Counted from the first letter of the stretch, positions 1-9,779 are shown. The stretch: DNA of 64,000 nt from an uncultured Kangiella sp. (GCA_947503435.1 CANNDL010000001.1:271469-335468), one strand, 5' to 3'. Numbers and translations are program-made. Notes: a model not told the origin generated them from the sequence alone.

Positions 1-576
1 CATCAATATTTGAAACCGAATCGTGAAATCGATGAAGGGGCGATCGAAGTTCACGGTATTACGAATGAATTTCTAGCGGACAAACCGTTGTTTGAAGATG
101 TCGCCGACGACTTTTTAGCCTTTGTTGACGGTGCAGAGCTGGTAATTCATAACGCCCCATTCGATATAGGCTTCCTTGACCATGAATTATCGTTGCTAGA
201 GGCTCGGAAAGGCTCCATGAGCGACTATTGCACGGTCTTGGACACCTTAACCTTAGCGCGCCAAATGCACCCAGGGCAACGCAATAGTTTAGATGCACTG
301 TGTAATCGTTATGATATAAGAAATGATCATCGCGAATTGCATGGCGCTTTACTCGACTCTGAAATTCTAGCCGATGTGTACTTAAGGATGACTGGTGGTC
401 AAACTAATTTGACTCTTGGCAACCAAGCTAGTGCTAGCGCTGGGCAAGCGGGAGAAATTAAAGTTAGAAAGATTTCATCGGAACGAAAGCCATTAAGAAT
501 TATAAAAGCAAATGAGGAAGAGCTAGAAGCGCATCAAAAAAAATTAGATTCGTTAACTGAAGCAATTTGGGAATGA
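1..576 (+). CDS. dnaQ: DNA polymerase III epsilon subunit (proofreading exonuclease), 5'-truncated by window edge
   Basis: The reading frame is open from base 1 (H-Q-Y-L-K-P-N-R), so the start and the first catalytic Asp-x-Glu motif lie outside the window. What remains is the rest of the DnaQ 3'-5' exonuclease domain: VHGITNEFL, HNAPFDIGFLDHEL (the second acidic motif, with its Asp), and the C-terminal HGALLDSEILADVYL, which holds the His and Asp of the third motif. The final ~50 residues are the lower-complexity tail which in E. coli binds the alpha subunit. The protein proofreads during replication as part of the Pol III core. A hairpin terminator follows immediately and separates it from the convergent nhaB. 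Identity is confident from motif order and the close match to the E. coli protein. Confidence 0.93.
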   Translation, partial: HQYLKPNREIDEGAIEVHGITNEFLADKPLFEDVADDFLAFVDGAELVIHNAPFDIGFLDHELSLLEARKGSMSDYCTVLDTLTLARQMHPGQRNSLDALCNRYDIRNDHRELHGALLDSEILADVYLRMTGGQTNLTLGNQASASAGQAGEIKVRKISSERKPLRIIKANEEELEAHQKKLDSLTEAIWE

Positions 577-580
577 ATTA

Positions 581-609
581 AAAAAGCAGGCTAAAGCCTG
601 CTTTTTTTG
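581..609. terminator. Bidirectional intrinsic terminator between dnaQ and nhaB
   Basis: Stem GCAGGC/GCCTGC with loop TAAA, flanked by an A tract on one side and seven T on the other. It can end transcription of dnaQ on the plus strand and of nhaB on the minus strand. Confidence 0.9.
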
Positions 610-620
610 TTATCAATGAG

Positions 621-2216
621 TTAGTGAGCCTTACCTGAATCCTTATCTTTTAACTGCTCAATCGTATGATGATTGATTAGCTCTTTTTCGTACAAGGTGG
701 CCGTTGCGGGCTTTAAGAAATACATTACTGCGAATAAACCAACAATGGTCATAACGATAGTGTATGGCAATGCCATTAACACCATTCGCATATACGACAA
801 TCTAATTAATGGTGCTAGGCCACTGGTTAATAAGAATAAGAAGGCTGCTTGCCCGTTTGGTGTTGCAACACTTGGGATATTCGTACCTGTATTAATGGCT
901 ACAGAAAGTAAGTCAAAAGTATCACGGTTAATTACGCCATTTATCGCAGCTTGTTTAATTTCACCAACATAAACAGTCGCAACAAAAACATTATCACTAA
1001 TAGCGGATAAGACGCCGTTGGCGAGGTAGAAAGCGGCCACTTGTGAGTCGCTATCTAGGGTGAAAATGTATTGAATGATTGGCGTGAATAATTGCTGATC
1101 GAAAATCACAGCAACAATTACGAAGAAAACGGTTAATAAAGCAGTGAAAGGTAATGCTTCTTCAAAACTTTTACCAATGGCGTGCTCATCAATGACACCT
1201 GTAAATGCACTGGCCAAAACAATAACAGACAACCCAATCAGGCCAACGTGGTCAGTTAGATGCAATGCAAGCGCAACAATTAACCAAACGCCTACCAAGC
1301 CCTGCATGATTAAATTCCAATCATCTTTTTTGGTCCTTTTTGCATCACGTTTTGCTTGGTCATCTTCCATGACTTCGCGTACAGAAGCAGGTAAGGTTCG
1401 ACCGTAGCCTAAAATTTTAGTTTTTTCTAAGAAAATACAAACTAAAATGCCTGCAACCAAAACTGGCATGGTTATTGGCGCCATACGTAAGAAGAATTCA
1501 CCAAAAGCCCAACCAGCGGTATTGGCGATTAATAAGTTTTGTGGTTCGCCGACTAGAGTACAAACGCCACCAAGTGCCGTTCCGATTACGGCATGCATCA
1601 TTAAGCTGCGTAAGAAAGAACGGAACTGCCTTAAATCTGCTCTATGCAATTCGTAGATTTCTTCGTCGGTATTGATATCTTCTCGATCTTTGTAATCAAT
1701 GCCAGCCGCAACCTTATGGTAAATACCATAAAAGCCCACGCCAACTGAAATGATTACGGCTGTAACGGTTAGGGCATCTAAAAATGCTGATAAGAAAGCT
1801 GATACCAATAAAAACATTAGCGAGAGTGATACTTTAGATTTTACGCCTAGCAAGATTCTCGAAAACATAAATAGCAGCAACTGCTTCATAAAGAAGATGC
1901 CCGCTACCATGAATACTAATAATAGCAGCACATCTAAATTTCCTACTACCTTTGACCAGACCGTATCAATCGAAGTCAATCCCAAAAAAACTGATTCGAG
2001 TGCAATGAGACCGCCAGGTTGTAATGGATAGCATTTTAAGGCCATCGCTAGTGTGAAAATAAACTGACCCACTAACACCCAGCCAGCAACGACAGGACCT
2101 AATGCATATAAAACTAATGGGTTAATTAGTAGAAATCCTATGATGGTAACTTTGTACCAATCCGGCGCATTACCTAGAAAGTTATCAAAGATTGCATTGC
2201 GAACGTTATAGCTCAT
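621..2216 (-). CDS. nhaB: Na+/H+ antiporter NhaB
   Basis: A 531-residue polytopic inner-membrane protein that closely follows E. coli NhaB (about 513 residues). It opens with [22 protein letters not shown] and contains [56 protein letters not shown] and the [10 protein letters not shown] region. NhaB exports sodium in exchange for protons and supports pH and salt homeostasis. A central cytoplasmic loop ([19 protein letters not shown]) is highly charged. The gene is divergent from fadR, as in E. coli. The ATG at 2216 has no strong ribosome binding site but gives the expected N-terminus. Together with the DAACS and PutP transporters it suggests reliance on sodium gradients. Confidence 0.95.
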   Translation of the reverse strand: MSYNVRNAIFDNFLGNAPDWYKVTIIGFLLINPLVLYALGPVVAGWVLVGQFIFTLAMALKCYPLQPGGLIALESVFLGLTSIDTVWSKVVGNLDVLLLLVFMVAGIFFMKQLLLFMFSRILLGVKSKVSLSLMFLLVSAFLSAFLDALTVTAVIISVGVGFYGIYHKVAAGIDYKDREDINTDEEIYELHRADLRQFRSFLRSLMMHAVIGTALGGVCTLVGEPQNLLIANTAGWAFGEFFLRMAPITMPVLVAGILVCIFLEKTKILGYGRTLPASVREVMEDDQAKRDAKRTKKDDWNLIMQGLVGVWLIVALALHLTDHVGLIGLSVIVLASAFTGVIDEHAIGKSFEEALPFTALLTVFFVIVAVIFDQQLFTPIIQYIFTLDSDSQVAAFYLANGVLSAISDNVFVATVYVGEIKQAAINGVINRDTFDLLSVAINTGTNIPSVATPNGQAAFLFLLTSGLAPLIRLSYMRMVLMALPYTIVMTIVGLFAVMYFLKPATATLYEKELINHHTIEQLKDKDSGKAH

Positions 2217-2448
2217 ATTTGTGTCATTGTTTTAATAAAATTTATGGCTATCTATTCTATGGAGTTAGGCGCTATTTTCCAGTATTTTCGATTGAAAAAT
2301 CAGGCTTTTCATCTTAATTAGCTTTTTTAATGCATTATTGGCGCTTTATTAGGCAATTGGCTAGAAATGGCATTGACTATATGTTACAAACATTCAAAAT
2401 AAGTGCTCGTACCACTATTTATTATCTTTTTAGTTTTTGGGGACACTA

Positions 2449-3171
2449 ATGGCTACAGCTAAAGCCTTAACGCCTGCCGCTTTTGCAGAGCAATATATCG
2501 TCGAATCCATTTGGAATGGTAAATTTGCCGCAGGGACTATTTTGCCTGCTGAGCGCGAATTAGCCGAAATTATTGGTGTTACGCGCACCACTTTACGTGA
2601 AGTTCTGCAAAGGCTGACACGTGATGGTTGGTTAACTATTCAACATGGAAAGCCAACAAAAGTTAATGACATTTGGGAGTCTGCAACTCTTAATGTGTTA
2701 GACACTCTTATTCAGCTCGACGATGAAGGTTCCATAGAGTTGGCTGATAACTTGTTAGAGGCGCGCACCTCAACAGCCAGCATTTTCTTACGTCGTGCGA
2801 TTAAGAATGATCCAGCAGCATTACTCGAGATGTTGGATAAAGTGGATCAAGTACCTAATAACGCTGAGGGTTACATTGCTTATGATTGGCAGTTTCACCA
2901 TTTAGCCACTCGCACATCTGGTAACCCTATATACACACTTATGCTTAACGGCTTCGAAGCGATTTATTACAAAATAGGGCGCTTTTACTTCGGTTGGGAA
3001 CAAACTCGAAAATTGGCACATAAATACTATAAAGATTTAGCGCAAGCGATTAGAGATGAAAATGCCGACCAAGCGATTGAAATTCTATGGAAATATGGCC
3101 ATGAAAGTGGTGAGTTGTGGAACCGTGCCAAAGCTGAGTTGAAAAGCTTTGATGAAATCGCAAGTCGTTAA
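2449..3171 (+). CDS. fadR: Fatty acid metabolism regulator FadR (GntR family)
   Basis: A 240-residue protein matching E. coli FadR (239). It has an N-terminal GntR winged helix at about residues 10-75 (ILPAERELAEIIGVTRTTLREVLQRL, then the wing GWLTIQHGKPTKV) and a helical acyl-CoA binding domain ending in HESGELWNRAK. In E. coli FadR represses beta-oxidation genes and activates fabA/fabB, and long-chain acyl-CoA releases it from DNA. The ATG at 2449 is preceded by GGGG 7 bases upstream; an in-frame TTG at 2437 overlaps that site and is less likely. The divergent neighbour is nhaB, and a secreted VolA-like lipase lies downstream. fadE is in the window but about 29 kb away. Confidence 0.95.
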   Translation: MATAKALTPAAFAEQYIVESIWNGKFAAGTILPAERELAEIIGVTRTTLREVLQRLTRDGWLTIQHGKPTKVNDIWESATLNVLDTLIQLDDEGSIELADNLLEARTSTASIFLRRAIKNDPAALLEMLDKVDQVPNNAEGYIAYDWQFHHLATRTSGNPIYTLMLNGFEAIYYKIGRFYFGWEQTRKLAHKYYKDLAQAIRDENADQAIEILWKYGHESGELWNRAKAELKSFDEIASR

Positions 3172-3190
3172 TTTTCCTAGCAATTTGATA

Positions 3191-3207
3191 ATCTGGTAAG
3201 TCCACTT
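3191..3207 (+). promoter_or_regulatory. Possible FadR operator upstream of the VolA-like lipase gene
   Basis: ATCTGGTAAGTCCACTT shares the CTGGT half and several other positions with the E. coli-type FadR site (recalled consensus roughly A-N-CTGGTC-Y-GA-Y-N-N-GTT), with about four mismatches. It lies between fadR and the lipase start. The match is imperfect and the assignment is inferential. Confidence 0.25.
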
Positions 3208-3320
3208 GCCAAAAGTACTCAATACAGAGTAGGATTGGAACATCTTATCGTATTGATAAAACAATAAATTATATTAATAAGGTCTATAAGTCCTTGATAT
3301 TTACCAAATGGGAGTAACCA

Positions 3321-5504
3321 ATGAAGAAAGTTTTACACGGGATAGCTCTTGCCAGTAGCTTAGTATTAGCAGCTTGTGGCGGCGGCGGGCCAGCGGAGCC
3401 TCAGATTCCAGGTTCTGGTTCAGGTTCGGGCTCAGGTCCTTCTGCGCAGATGTCTCCAGTTTATTCACCGGCATCTGGTAATATTCCGATTCCCAACGAC
3501 ATACTATTTTTAGATACTCTAGATCTTACTCTAAATATTCCCAACCCCGACATGAATCCAGCGATTGAAGCCATCAATAAATTAGATGGTTGGTCGACGC
3601 ACGCTCCTTTTACCATCAGTTTTACTGATAATGGAGCTACGCTAGATGCAGCAACTTTGGTACCTGGGCAAACATTTAGATTGTTTAAAACTTCTGTTTT
3701 TAGACCAGAAGTTGCACCTGGGATAATGGGCCCTACAGGGCCAGTCACTGGCATTGAATCAGAACTAACATTTGGTGTTGACTATATTGTACAAATGGCC
3801 GGTCCATTAACGATAGCGGTTGTGCCTTTAAGACCTCTAGAAGCTCAAGCTTCTTATATGGTGGTGTTAACTAATGGTCTTCAAGATTCATCTGGAGCTG
3901 CATTGGTTGGCGATAGTGCCTATAACTTAGCGAAATCAACTGAGCCATTACAAGGTGCAGCTGCCGCTTTAGAAGGTGTTCGTCAATTAGTGGACGCTAT
4001 GCTAAACGCCGCTTCAAGCGTTGGTATTGAGCGTGAAGATGCAATTCTATCTTACCAATTTACGGTTCAATCAATCGCCGATTCTATGGTAGCTGCTAAA
4101 GGAATCTATATTGATTTGCCGATTGCTTTATCGGGTAATACGGTATTCCCAGCAACCAGCTTCTCAAGCTTAATGACAGACACTACTCCATTTACTGGGA
4201 TTGGTGCTGCAAACTTATATAAAGGTCAATTAACACTTCCTTATTTATCAGGTATTCCTTCATTAGCAAATCCATTAGCTATTCTTAATGATAGTTGGGT
4301 TGCTGCAGATATGGTGCCGATTGGTGGAAATCCTGCTAATGGCTTTATGGCTAATCCTTTAGCGGGTGGTAATCTAACTTACGCTAATCCATTAGCGCAA
4401 AAACGCGGTGATGAAATGGTACCATTGATGGTATCACTTCCAAAGAACCCTGCATGCCCTAAGCCTTATCCAGTAATGATTTTCCAACACGGTATAACCA
4501 GTGATCGTACTGCAATGTTGGGTATCGCTGATACGATGGCAGGTGCATGTACTGCGGTAGTATCTATGGACCAACCATTACACGGTATAGCAGCTGACAA
4601 CCCTGTTCATTTAGGCTTGCAAGCGGCTACTATGGGTTTAATAAGCGTATTTGAAGGTTACACTCCAGGTGCTGTTCGTGAAAGAACCTTTGGTGTAGAT
4701 TTTGTTGATAATGCAACTGGTGCACCTGGTCAAGACATGATTCCAGATTCATCAGGAACCCATACCATTAATTTAGCTAACTTAATTGTTGCGCGTGATA
4801 ACTTACGCCAAGCTTCACTAGATTTATTAACGCTAGAAAAAGCGATTCCAGCGATGGATGTTGATGGCGATATGATTCCAGATTTTGATCCAACTAAAGT
4901 TAGTTTTATGGGACATTCTTTAGGTGGTATTGTAGGTTCTACTTACACGGCTATGTCTGATATGGCACAGCAAAGTGTAATTGCCACCGCTTCGGGCTCT
5001 ATTGCTCAAATGCTAAATGCTTCGCAATCCTTTGGTCCTCGTATTCGTGCCGGTGTTGCAGCAGCAGCAGGTCAAGATCCTGCAAGTGCTGAGTTCTTGC
5101 AAGGAACATTGCCACAGTTCTTAGTAGCAGCACAAACAGCTGTTGATTCTGGTGACCCCATTAACTACGCAGCGATGGCTCAGGCAAACAATATTCCAAC
5201 GCTAGCTCTGCAAGTGCAAGGTGATACTGTAGTTCCTAATGCCGTCGCGACAGCCCCATTATCGGGCTCAATTCCAATGGCTGCAATGTATGGTCTTGGC
5301 ACGGTAACCGAAACTTCAGCAACGGATAGAGCGTTCTTAAAATTTGTTTCTGGCAACCACGCAACTCCATTAAGCCCAGCGGGCGCCGGTGGAGCAACTG
5401 AGTTCTTGGCGGAAACGACAGCAATGCAAACGGCTATTGCTACCTTTATTGCTACAGGTGGCTCGCAAGTGGTGGTTACTGATCCAGCACTCGTTGAACC
5501 TTAA
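3321..5504 (+). CDS. VolA/Pla-1-type surface lipoprotein phospholipase
   Basis: A 727-residue lipoprotein. The signal ends in the lipobox LVLAAC (Cys at residue 19), followed by a GGGG run and a Gly-Ser linker (GSGSGSGSG), typical of an anchored exported enzyme. The next segment (SPASGNIPIPNDILF, LDGWSTHAPFTISF) is the 'bacterial virulence factor lipase N-terminal' domain of the VolA/Pla-1 family. The C-terminal half is an alpha/beta hydrolase: oxyanion region MIFQHGITSDRTAM and nucleophile elbow GHSLGG with Ser533; a His near SGNHATPL probably completes the triad. Vibrio cholerae VolA is a surface lysophospholipase that frees fatty acids from host phosphatidylcholine. Its position just after fadR suggests fatty-acid-responsive control, which is inference. 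ATG at 3321 follows GGGAG. Confidence 0.88.
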   Translation: MKKVLHGIALASSLVLAACGGGGPAEPQIPGSGSGSGSGPSAQMSPVYSPASGNIPIPNDILFLDTLDLTLNIPNPDMNPAIEAINKLDGWSTHAPFTISFTDNGATLDAATLVPGQTFRLFKTSVFRPEVAPGIMGPTGPVTGIESELTFGVDYIVQMAGPLTIAVVPLRPLEAQASYMVVLTNGLQDSSGAALVGDSAYNLAKSTEPLQGAAAALEGVRQLVDAMLNAASSVGIEREDAILSYQFTVQSIADSMVAAKGIYIDLPIALSGNTVFPATSFSSLMTDTTPFTGIGAANLYKGQLTLPYLSGIPSLANPLAILNDSWVAADMVPIGGNPANGFMANPLAGGNLTYANPLAQKRGDEMVPLMVSLPKNPACPKPYPVMIFQHGITSDRTAMLGIADTMAGACTAVVSMDQPLHGIAADNPVHLGLQAATMGLISVFEGYTPGAVRERTFGVDFVDNATGAPGQDMIPDSSGTHTINLANLIVARDNLRQASLDLLTLEKAIPAMDVDGDMIPDFDPTKVSFMGHSLGGIVGSTYTAMSDMAQQSVIATASGSIAQMLNASQSFGPRIRAGVAAAAGQDPASAEFLQGTLPQFLVAAQTAVDSGDPINYAAMAQANNIPTLALQVQGDTVVPNAVATAPLSGSIPMAAMYGLGTVTETSATDRAFLKFVSGNHATPLSPAGAGGATEFLAETTAMQTAIATFIATGGSQVVVTDPALVEP

Positions 5505-5526
5505 GCAATAATCCTTTAGGATCGAG

Positions 5527-5559
5527 AGCCCTTGTCATAAATATGGCAGGGGCTTTTTT
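5527..5559 (+). terminator. Intrinsic terminator after the VolA-like lipase
   Basis: GAGCCCTTGTCAT pairs with ATGGCAGGGGCT across a short AT loop, followed by TTTTTT. It lies between the lipase stop and sohB. Confidence 0.8.
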
Positions 5560-5586
5560 GTGCCTGAATAATTATTGGAGATAAGT

Positions 5587-6657
5587 TTGGAATTTTTAAC
5601 TGAATATGGTCTGTTTTTACTTAAAGCAATAACTGTAGTAGTGGCCATTGTGCTGATTATTGGCTTTATTTTGAGTGCTGGCCAAAAACGAGTTTCCAGC
5701 ATGAAAGGTGACATTAAAATCACTAATTTAGGCGAAGAGATCAAAGACTATAAGCACACGATCCAAAGTGAAGTCTTATCCAAAGCAGAATGGAAAGCTC
5801 TACAAAAAGAAGAAAAGGAGCAAGATAAGAAAGAAGCTAAAGCCGAAAAGAAAAAGGTTAAATCGAATAAGGCTGAAGAAGATGAAGCTGAAGAAATTAA
5901 GCCCAGGCTCTACGTATTGGATTTTGATGGTGATATTGAAGCAAGTGAAGTTGAGTCGTTAAGAGAAGAAATAACGTCAATCTTAGCAACCGCCAATGAA
6001 AAGGATGAAATCATGGTTCGCCTGAAAAGTCCTGGCGGTATGGTGCACACCTACGGCCTCGCTGCATCGCAATTAGCGCGCATTAAAGCAGCCGGTCACA
6101 AGCTTACTATAGCGGTAGATGAAGTGGCGGCTAGTGGCGGTTATATGATGGCCTGTGTTGCTGACAGAATAGCTTCTGCACCTTTTGCCATTATCGGCTC
6201 AATTGGAGTCGTTGCAGAAATCCCCAACTTTAATCGTTTACTGAAAAAAGCTCATGTTGATTATGAGCAACATACGGCTGGTGATTATAAACGTACTCTA
6301 ACTATGTTTGGTGAAAACACGACGCATGCACGTGATAAATTTAAAGAAGAATTAGAAGATACCCATCAATTGTTTAAGTCCTTTATTACTGAAAATCGCC
6401 CTGAGCTTGATATCGAAAAAGTAGCAACCGGTGAGCACTGGTATGGTAGTCAAGCATTAGAACTTGGGTTGATTGATGAAGTAATTACTAGTGATGACCT
6501 GATTACAAAAGCAGTTAAAAGCAAAGACGTTTATTCTGTTAAATACGAAATCAAACGTCCTTTATCCGATAAGCTTTCTATTAGCTTACACGGATTCTTA
6601 GATCGCTTTGTGAAGAGTTGGGTTCAAAGATCCAGTCAGACAAATATTTATAAATAA
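5587..6657 (+). CDS. sohB: Inner-membrane protease SohB (SppA/S49 family)
   Basis: A 356-residue protein: one N-terminal membrane helix (about residues 5-30), a Lys/Glu-rich linker (about 65-105), then the S49 peptidase core beginning PRLYVLDFDGDIEASEVESL. The catalytic Ser lies in AASGGYMMACVADRI and the general-base region in AGDYKRTLTMFGENT. It resembles E. coli SohB throughout, including SLREEI and ATGEHWYG. The start is TTG at 5587: it gives MEFLTEYGLFLL against E. coli MELLSEYGLFLA and has GGAG 6 bases upstream. A TTG at 5575 overlaps that site. First gene of an apparent operon with tpm and an S9 peptidase (gaps of 4 and 3 bases). Substrate in vivo is not evident. Confidence 0.92.
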   Translation: MEFLTEYGLFLLKAITVVVAIVLIIGFILSAGQKRVSSMKGDIKITNLGEEIKDYKHTIQSEVLSKAEWKALQKEEKEQDKKEAKAEKKKVKSNKAEEDEAEEIKPRLYVLDFDGDIEASEVESLREEITSILATANEKDEIMVRLKSPGGMVHTYGLAASQLARIKAAGHKLTIAVDEVAASGGYMMACVADRIASAPFAIIGSIGVVAEIPNFNRLLKKAHVDYEQHTAGDYKRTLTMFGENTTHARDKFKEELEDTHQLFKSFITENRPELDIEKVATGEHWYGSQALELGLIDEVITSDDLITKAVKSKDVYSVKYEIKRPLSDKLSISLHGFLDRFVKSWVQRSSQTNIYK

Positions 6658-6661
6658 ACTT

Positions 6662-7315
6662 ATGGATTTCGAGTTTTGGGATAATTGTTGGCATCGTGAC
6701 TCACAGCCGTTTCATGTGTTTGATGCTCATCCTTTGCTCCGAAAACACTTAACGACTATTAACCCTAAAGAAAAGCTTTTATTACCATTATCGGGGAAGT
6801 CGTTAGATCCCATCTTTTTGGCAGAAAATCAAATATACTCTACTGCTATTGAATTCAATCCAAAAGCGGTAAAAGCGTTTATTCAAGAAAATGAACTAAC
6901 GCCTGAACAAATAAATTATCAAAATACTAGTGAAGCAATACAGTATCAATTTGCGGGTTACGAAGTTTGGTTAGCTGATTTTTTTGATTTAACTACCAAT
7001 GAAATTGGGGAGTTTTCACAAGTATTTGATCGTGCTGCATTAGTGGCTCTACCTGAAGAAATGAGAGCTCAGTACATACAGCATCTAAAGTCTTTATTAA
7101 AACCCGAAGCTAACATATTTATGGTCACTATGGATTATGATCCTGAGCAAATGGGTGGACCGCCGTTTTATATTAAAAAAGATGAGCTTAAAGAGTTTTT
7201 CCCAACAGCTTCTATTGAAGAACTGGATCGGAATTCACTACTGACTAATCATCCCCGTTGGCAAGAGTTAAATTTGTCTAAGCTAGATGAAGTCTTATAT
7301 CAAATAAAATTATAA
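6662..7315 (+). CDS. tpm: Thiopurine S-methyltransferase-like protein
   Basis: A 217-residue class I SAM-dependent methyltransferase of the TPMT family. Family hallmarks are the N-terminal FWDNCWHRDSQPFHVFDAHPLL, the SAM-binding LLLPLSGKSLDPIFLAENQ (usually LVPLCGKS; here Ser replaces Cys), the acidic residue at the end of strand 2 (AIEFNPKAV) and VFDRAALVALPEEMRAQY. Bacterial TPMTs methylate thiols and, in Pseudomonas, selenium or tellurium compounds. Substrate here is unknown. Starts 4 bases after sohB and ends 3 bases before the peptidase gene, so it is probably co-transcribed. The ATG at 6662 gives the canonical N-terminus. Confidence 0.87.
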   Translation: MDFEFWDNCWHRDSQPFHVFDAHPLLRKHLTTINPKEKLLLPLSGKSLDPIFLAENQIYSTAIEFNPKAVKAFIQENELTPEQINYQNTSEAIQYQFAGYEVWLADFFDLTTNEIGEFSQVFDRAALVALPEEMRAQYIQHLKSLLKPEANIFMVTMDYDPEQMGGPPFYIKKDELKEFFPTASIEELDRNSLLTNHPRWQELNLSKLDEVLYQIKL

Positions 7316-7318
7316 ATC

Positions 7319-9211
7319 ATGAATGAAAAATCAAAAAAAATAGCTGCCTATGGGCAATGGCCTTCGAAAGTGACTTCTCAAATGTTGGCTGCAAAATCCA
7401 ATCGTTTAGGTCAAATGCAAACCATTGGAGAGGCATTGTTTTGGTTGGAATCGCGTGCCCAAGATAAAGGGCGTGGCGTGATTGTTCAGTACCAACAAGG
7501 AAAAACGATAGATATCACTCCTGATGAGTATAGCGTTCGTACAAGGGTACATGAATATGGCTCAGGTGATTTTTGGGGAAGTGAGTCATTAATCATATTT
7601 GCAAATGACAAGGACCAAAGACTTTATAGTCAGGATCTGAATAGTTCAAAGATCAAATCGTTAACTCCAGTAAGTGATACTAAGTATGGCCTTCGTTATG
7701 CTGATGGGGATATCGATGTAAAAGGGCAATTTACGGTCTGTGTTCGCGAGTATCACCCTGTTGGTTCAACGGGGCATCAAGTGGTTAATGAGCTAATACG
7801 CATAAATTTAGACTCAGAAGAGATAACGATAATTGCGCAAGGCGCCGACTTTTACTCTAACCCACGCTTAAGCCCAGATGGCCAACAAATTTCATGGTTG
7901 CAATGGAACCATCCTAATATGCCATGGGATTCAACTGAGTTATGGATTGCAGATATTGATGCTTCTGGTGTGACTAGCAATGCACGAAAATTCGCCGGTG
8001 GCGATCAAATTTCAATTTATAATCCTCAGTGGTCTAAAGACAATGAGCTTTTTTATGTTTCTGACATAAGTGGTTGGTGGCATCTTTATAAAAACGAGCA
8101 ATTATTGCATGAAGTTGATTCAATTGAGTTTGGTTTTCCCCAGTGGCAATTTGCTTGCAATAGCTTCCAACTAATTGGCGATCAAGCCTACGCAATAGGA
8201 ACCAAAGACGGCAAACAAAACCTTTACCAGATAAATTTAACTGACGGCTCTATTCAGCAAGTGGAAGATGACTTCCGCTATTTCAATGGCCAATTTCAAG
8301 CTATTGGAAGCTGTTTATACTTTATGGCTTCGACAGCCACTAAGCCACTGAATATCTATTGTTACAATACGCAGACCAAAGAAATGAAGGCTTTGAAAGA
8401 GAACTCGTCTTCTTATTTAGAATCGAATATCTCGCAGGCCAAACACATCAGCTTCAAAACATCTCATCAACAAGAAGCTCATGGTTTTTTCTATCCGCCG
8501 CAAAATGCAGAGTATCAATCACCCAATGAATTGCCTCCCTTAATTGTCATGAGTCATGGTGGCCCTACCGGTATGACCGATGCTGGATTTAACTTGCAGA
8601 TACAGTTTTGGACCAGTCGCGGCTTTGCGGTCGCCGATGTAAATTATCGGGGAAGTACGGGTTATGGTCGTGAATATCGTGATGCGCTGCGTGGGAATTG
8701 GGGGATTTTTGATGTTGATGACTGCATTGCTATGGCAGAACATCTCGCCAATCAAGGTTTGGTTGATGGAAATAGATTAGCGATTCGTGGCGGCAGCGCT
8801 GGGGGTTACACCACACTATGTGCATTAACATTCCATGATAAATTCCGGGTGGGAATGAGCCGTTACGGTGTCGCAGATTTAATATCGTTGGCACAAGATA
8901 GTCACAAGTTTGAGATTCGTTATCTAGACTCTGTTGTAGGGCCGTTGCCAGAGGCGAAGCAGGTTTATTTAGACCGTTCACCAAGTGAGCACACAGATAA
9001 GCTTTCTTGCCCAATTTTATTGCTACAAGGGTTAGACGATAAAGTGGTACCACCAAGCCAATCCGAAGCTATGGTAAATGCCTTAGAAGCAAAAGGCCTG
9101 TCATACGAATATATTGAATTTGAAGGGGAAGGGCATGGTTTCAGAAAGCCTGAAACCATCATTAAGGCGTTTGAAGCAGAATTAGAGTTTTATAAACAAT
9201 ATTTACTCTGA
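7319..9211 (+). CDS. S9 family prolyl oligopeptidase-like serine peptidase
   Basis: A 630-residue protein with an N-terminal beta-propeller (about residues 30-370; repeated blades such as NPRLSPDGQQISWLQWNHPN and LWIADID) and a C-terminal alpha/beta hydrolase. The nucleophile elbow is GGSAGGY with Ser493, the acid lies in GLDDKVVPP near 574, and the His in GEGHGFRKP near 606. There is no signal peptide, so it is cytoplasmic and probably trims small peptides or acyl-peptides, as DPP/AAP-type S9 enzymes do. It begins 3 bases after tpm and its last 9 bases overlap the convergent lipoprotein gene. There is no clear Shine-Dalgarno, consistent with translational coupling. Exact substrate cannot be read from sequence. 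Confidence 0.9.
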   Translation: MNEKSKKIAAYGQWPSKVTSQMLAAKSNRLGQMQTIGEALFWLESRAQDKGRGVIVQYQQGKTIDITPDEYSVRTRVHEYGSGDFWGSESLIIFANDKDQRLYSQDLNSSKIKSLTPVSDTKYGLRYADGDIDVKGQFTVCVREYHPVGSTGHQVVNELIRINLDSEEITIIAQGADFYSNPRLSPDGQQISWLQWNHPNMPWDSTELWIADIDASGVTSNARKFAGGDQISIYNPQWSKDNELFYVSDISGWWHLYKNEQLLHEVDSIEFGFPQWQFACNSFQLIGDQAYAIGTKDGKQNLYQINLTDGSIQQVEDDFRYFNGQFQAIGSCLYFMASTATKPLNIYCYNTQTKEMKALKENSSSYLESNISQAKHISFKTSHQQEAHGFFYPPQNAEYQSPNELPPLIVMSHGGPTGMTDAGFNLQIQFWTSRGFAVADVNYRGSTGYGREYRDALRGNWGIFDVDDCIAMAEHLANQGLVDGNRLAIRGGSAGGYTTLCALTFHDKFRVGMSRYGVADLISLAQDSHKFEIRYLDSVVGPLPEAKQVYLDRSPSEHTDKLSCPILLLQGLDDKVVPPSQSEAMVNALEAKGLSYEYIEFEGEGHGFRKPETIIKAFEAELEFYKQYLL

Positions 9212-9757
9212 TAATTGTTTCTGTAATTTTTCAATATTATTAACTCCAAAGGGGACTTCATCAAATAAAGTAAAGTAGCCAGTGTCTGGGTCAAGAAGTA
9301 AATCAATACTCATCAAATAAGAGTCAGGTTCATTTTCGGCAAAACCAAATGCAATTATGAATTCTATGTGTTTTTCTTCTTCTTGTTTTAGAAAAGCGGA
9401 TTTTTGAAACTGCTTAAATTGAACAATAGATTCTGGCACTAATCGTAAGATTGAGTAATACTCTCTAAAATCATTGCCAAACCATTTTTCAATTTCTTTT
9501 GAGCCAGAGTCTATTTCTTCCAATTTAAAAGAGGCTGTCTTCTGCTCCTTATTTTCTTGGTACTTGACTTCAAGTCGTAATTCTTTTTGTGGCACATCGA
9601 CAAATTTATCACTCCTAAATTTAACTCTGACATATTGTGGGGTTAACTGACTAAAGTCTTCTTCATCAAAAGACTTCATTTTCCACATGGTAGAAAGCGG
9701 GATGCTAGAGCATCCCTGAATCATTATTAAAGTAAGAAGTATTATTATTTTTTTCAT
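9203..9757 (-). CDS. Hypothetical lipoprotein
   Basis: A 184-residue protein with a short signal peptide (KKIIILLTLIMIQGC) whose lipobox Cys is about residue 17. The rest is a charged, apparently soluble domain with no motif I recognise (LRLEVKYQENKEQK, IEKWFGNDFREYYS, DPDTGYFTLFDEVPFG). ATG at 9757 is preferred over the TTG at 9763 because a GGA lies 8 bases upstream. It overlaps the end of the convergent S9 peptidase gene and is followed on the minus strand by no other gene. It may share a transcript with the symporter gene upstream (22-base gap). Function unknown. Confidence 0.75.
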   Translation of the reverse strand: MKKIIILLTLIMIQGCSSIPLSTMWKMKSFDEEDFSQLTPQYVRVKFRSDKFVDVPQKELRLEVKYQENKEQKTASFKLEEIDSGSKEIEKWFGNDFREYYSILRLVPESIVQFKQFQKSAFLKQEEEKHIEFIIAFGFAENEPDSYLMSIDLLLDPDTGYFTLFDEVPFGVNNIEKLQKQLSE

Positions 9758-9779
9758 CTTCAATCCATTTATAGTTTAA

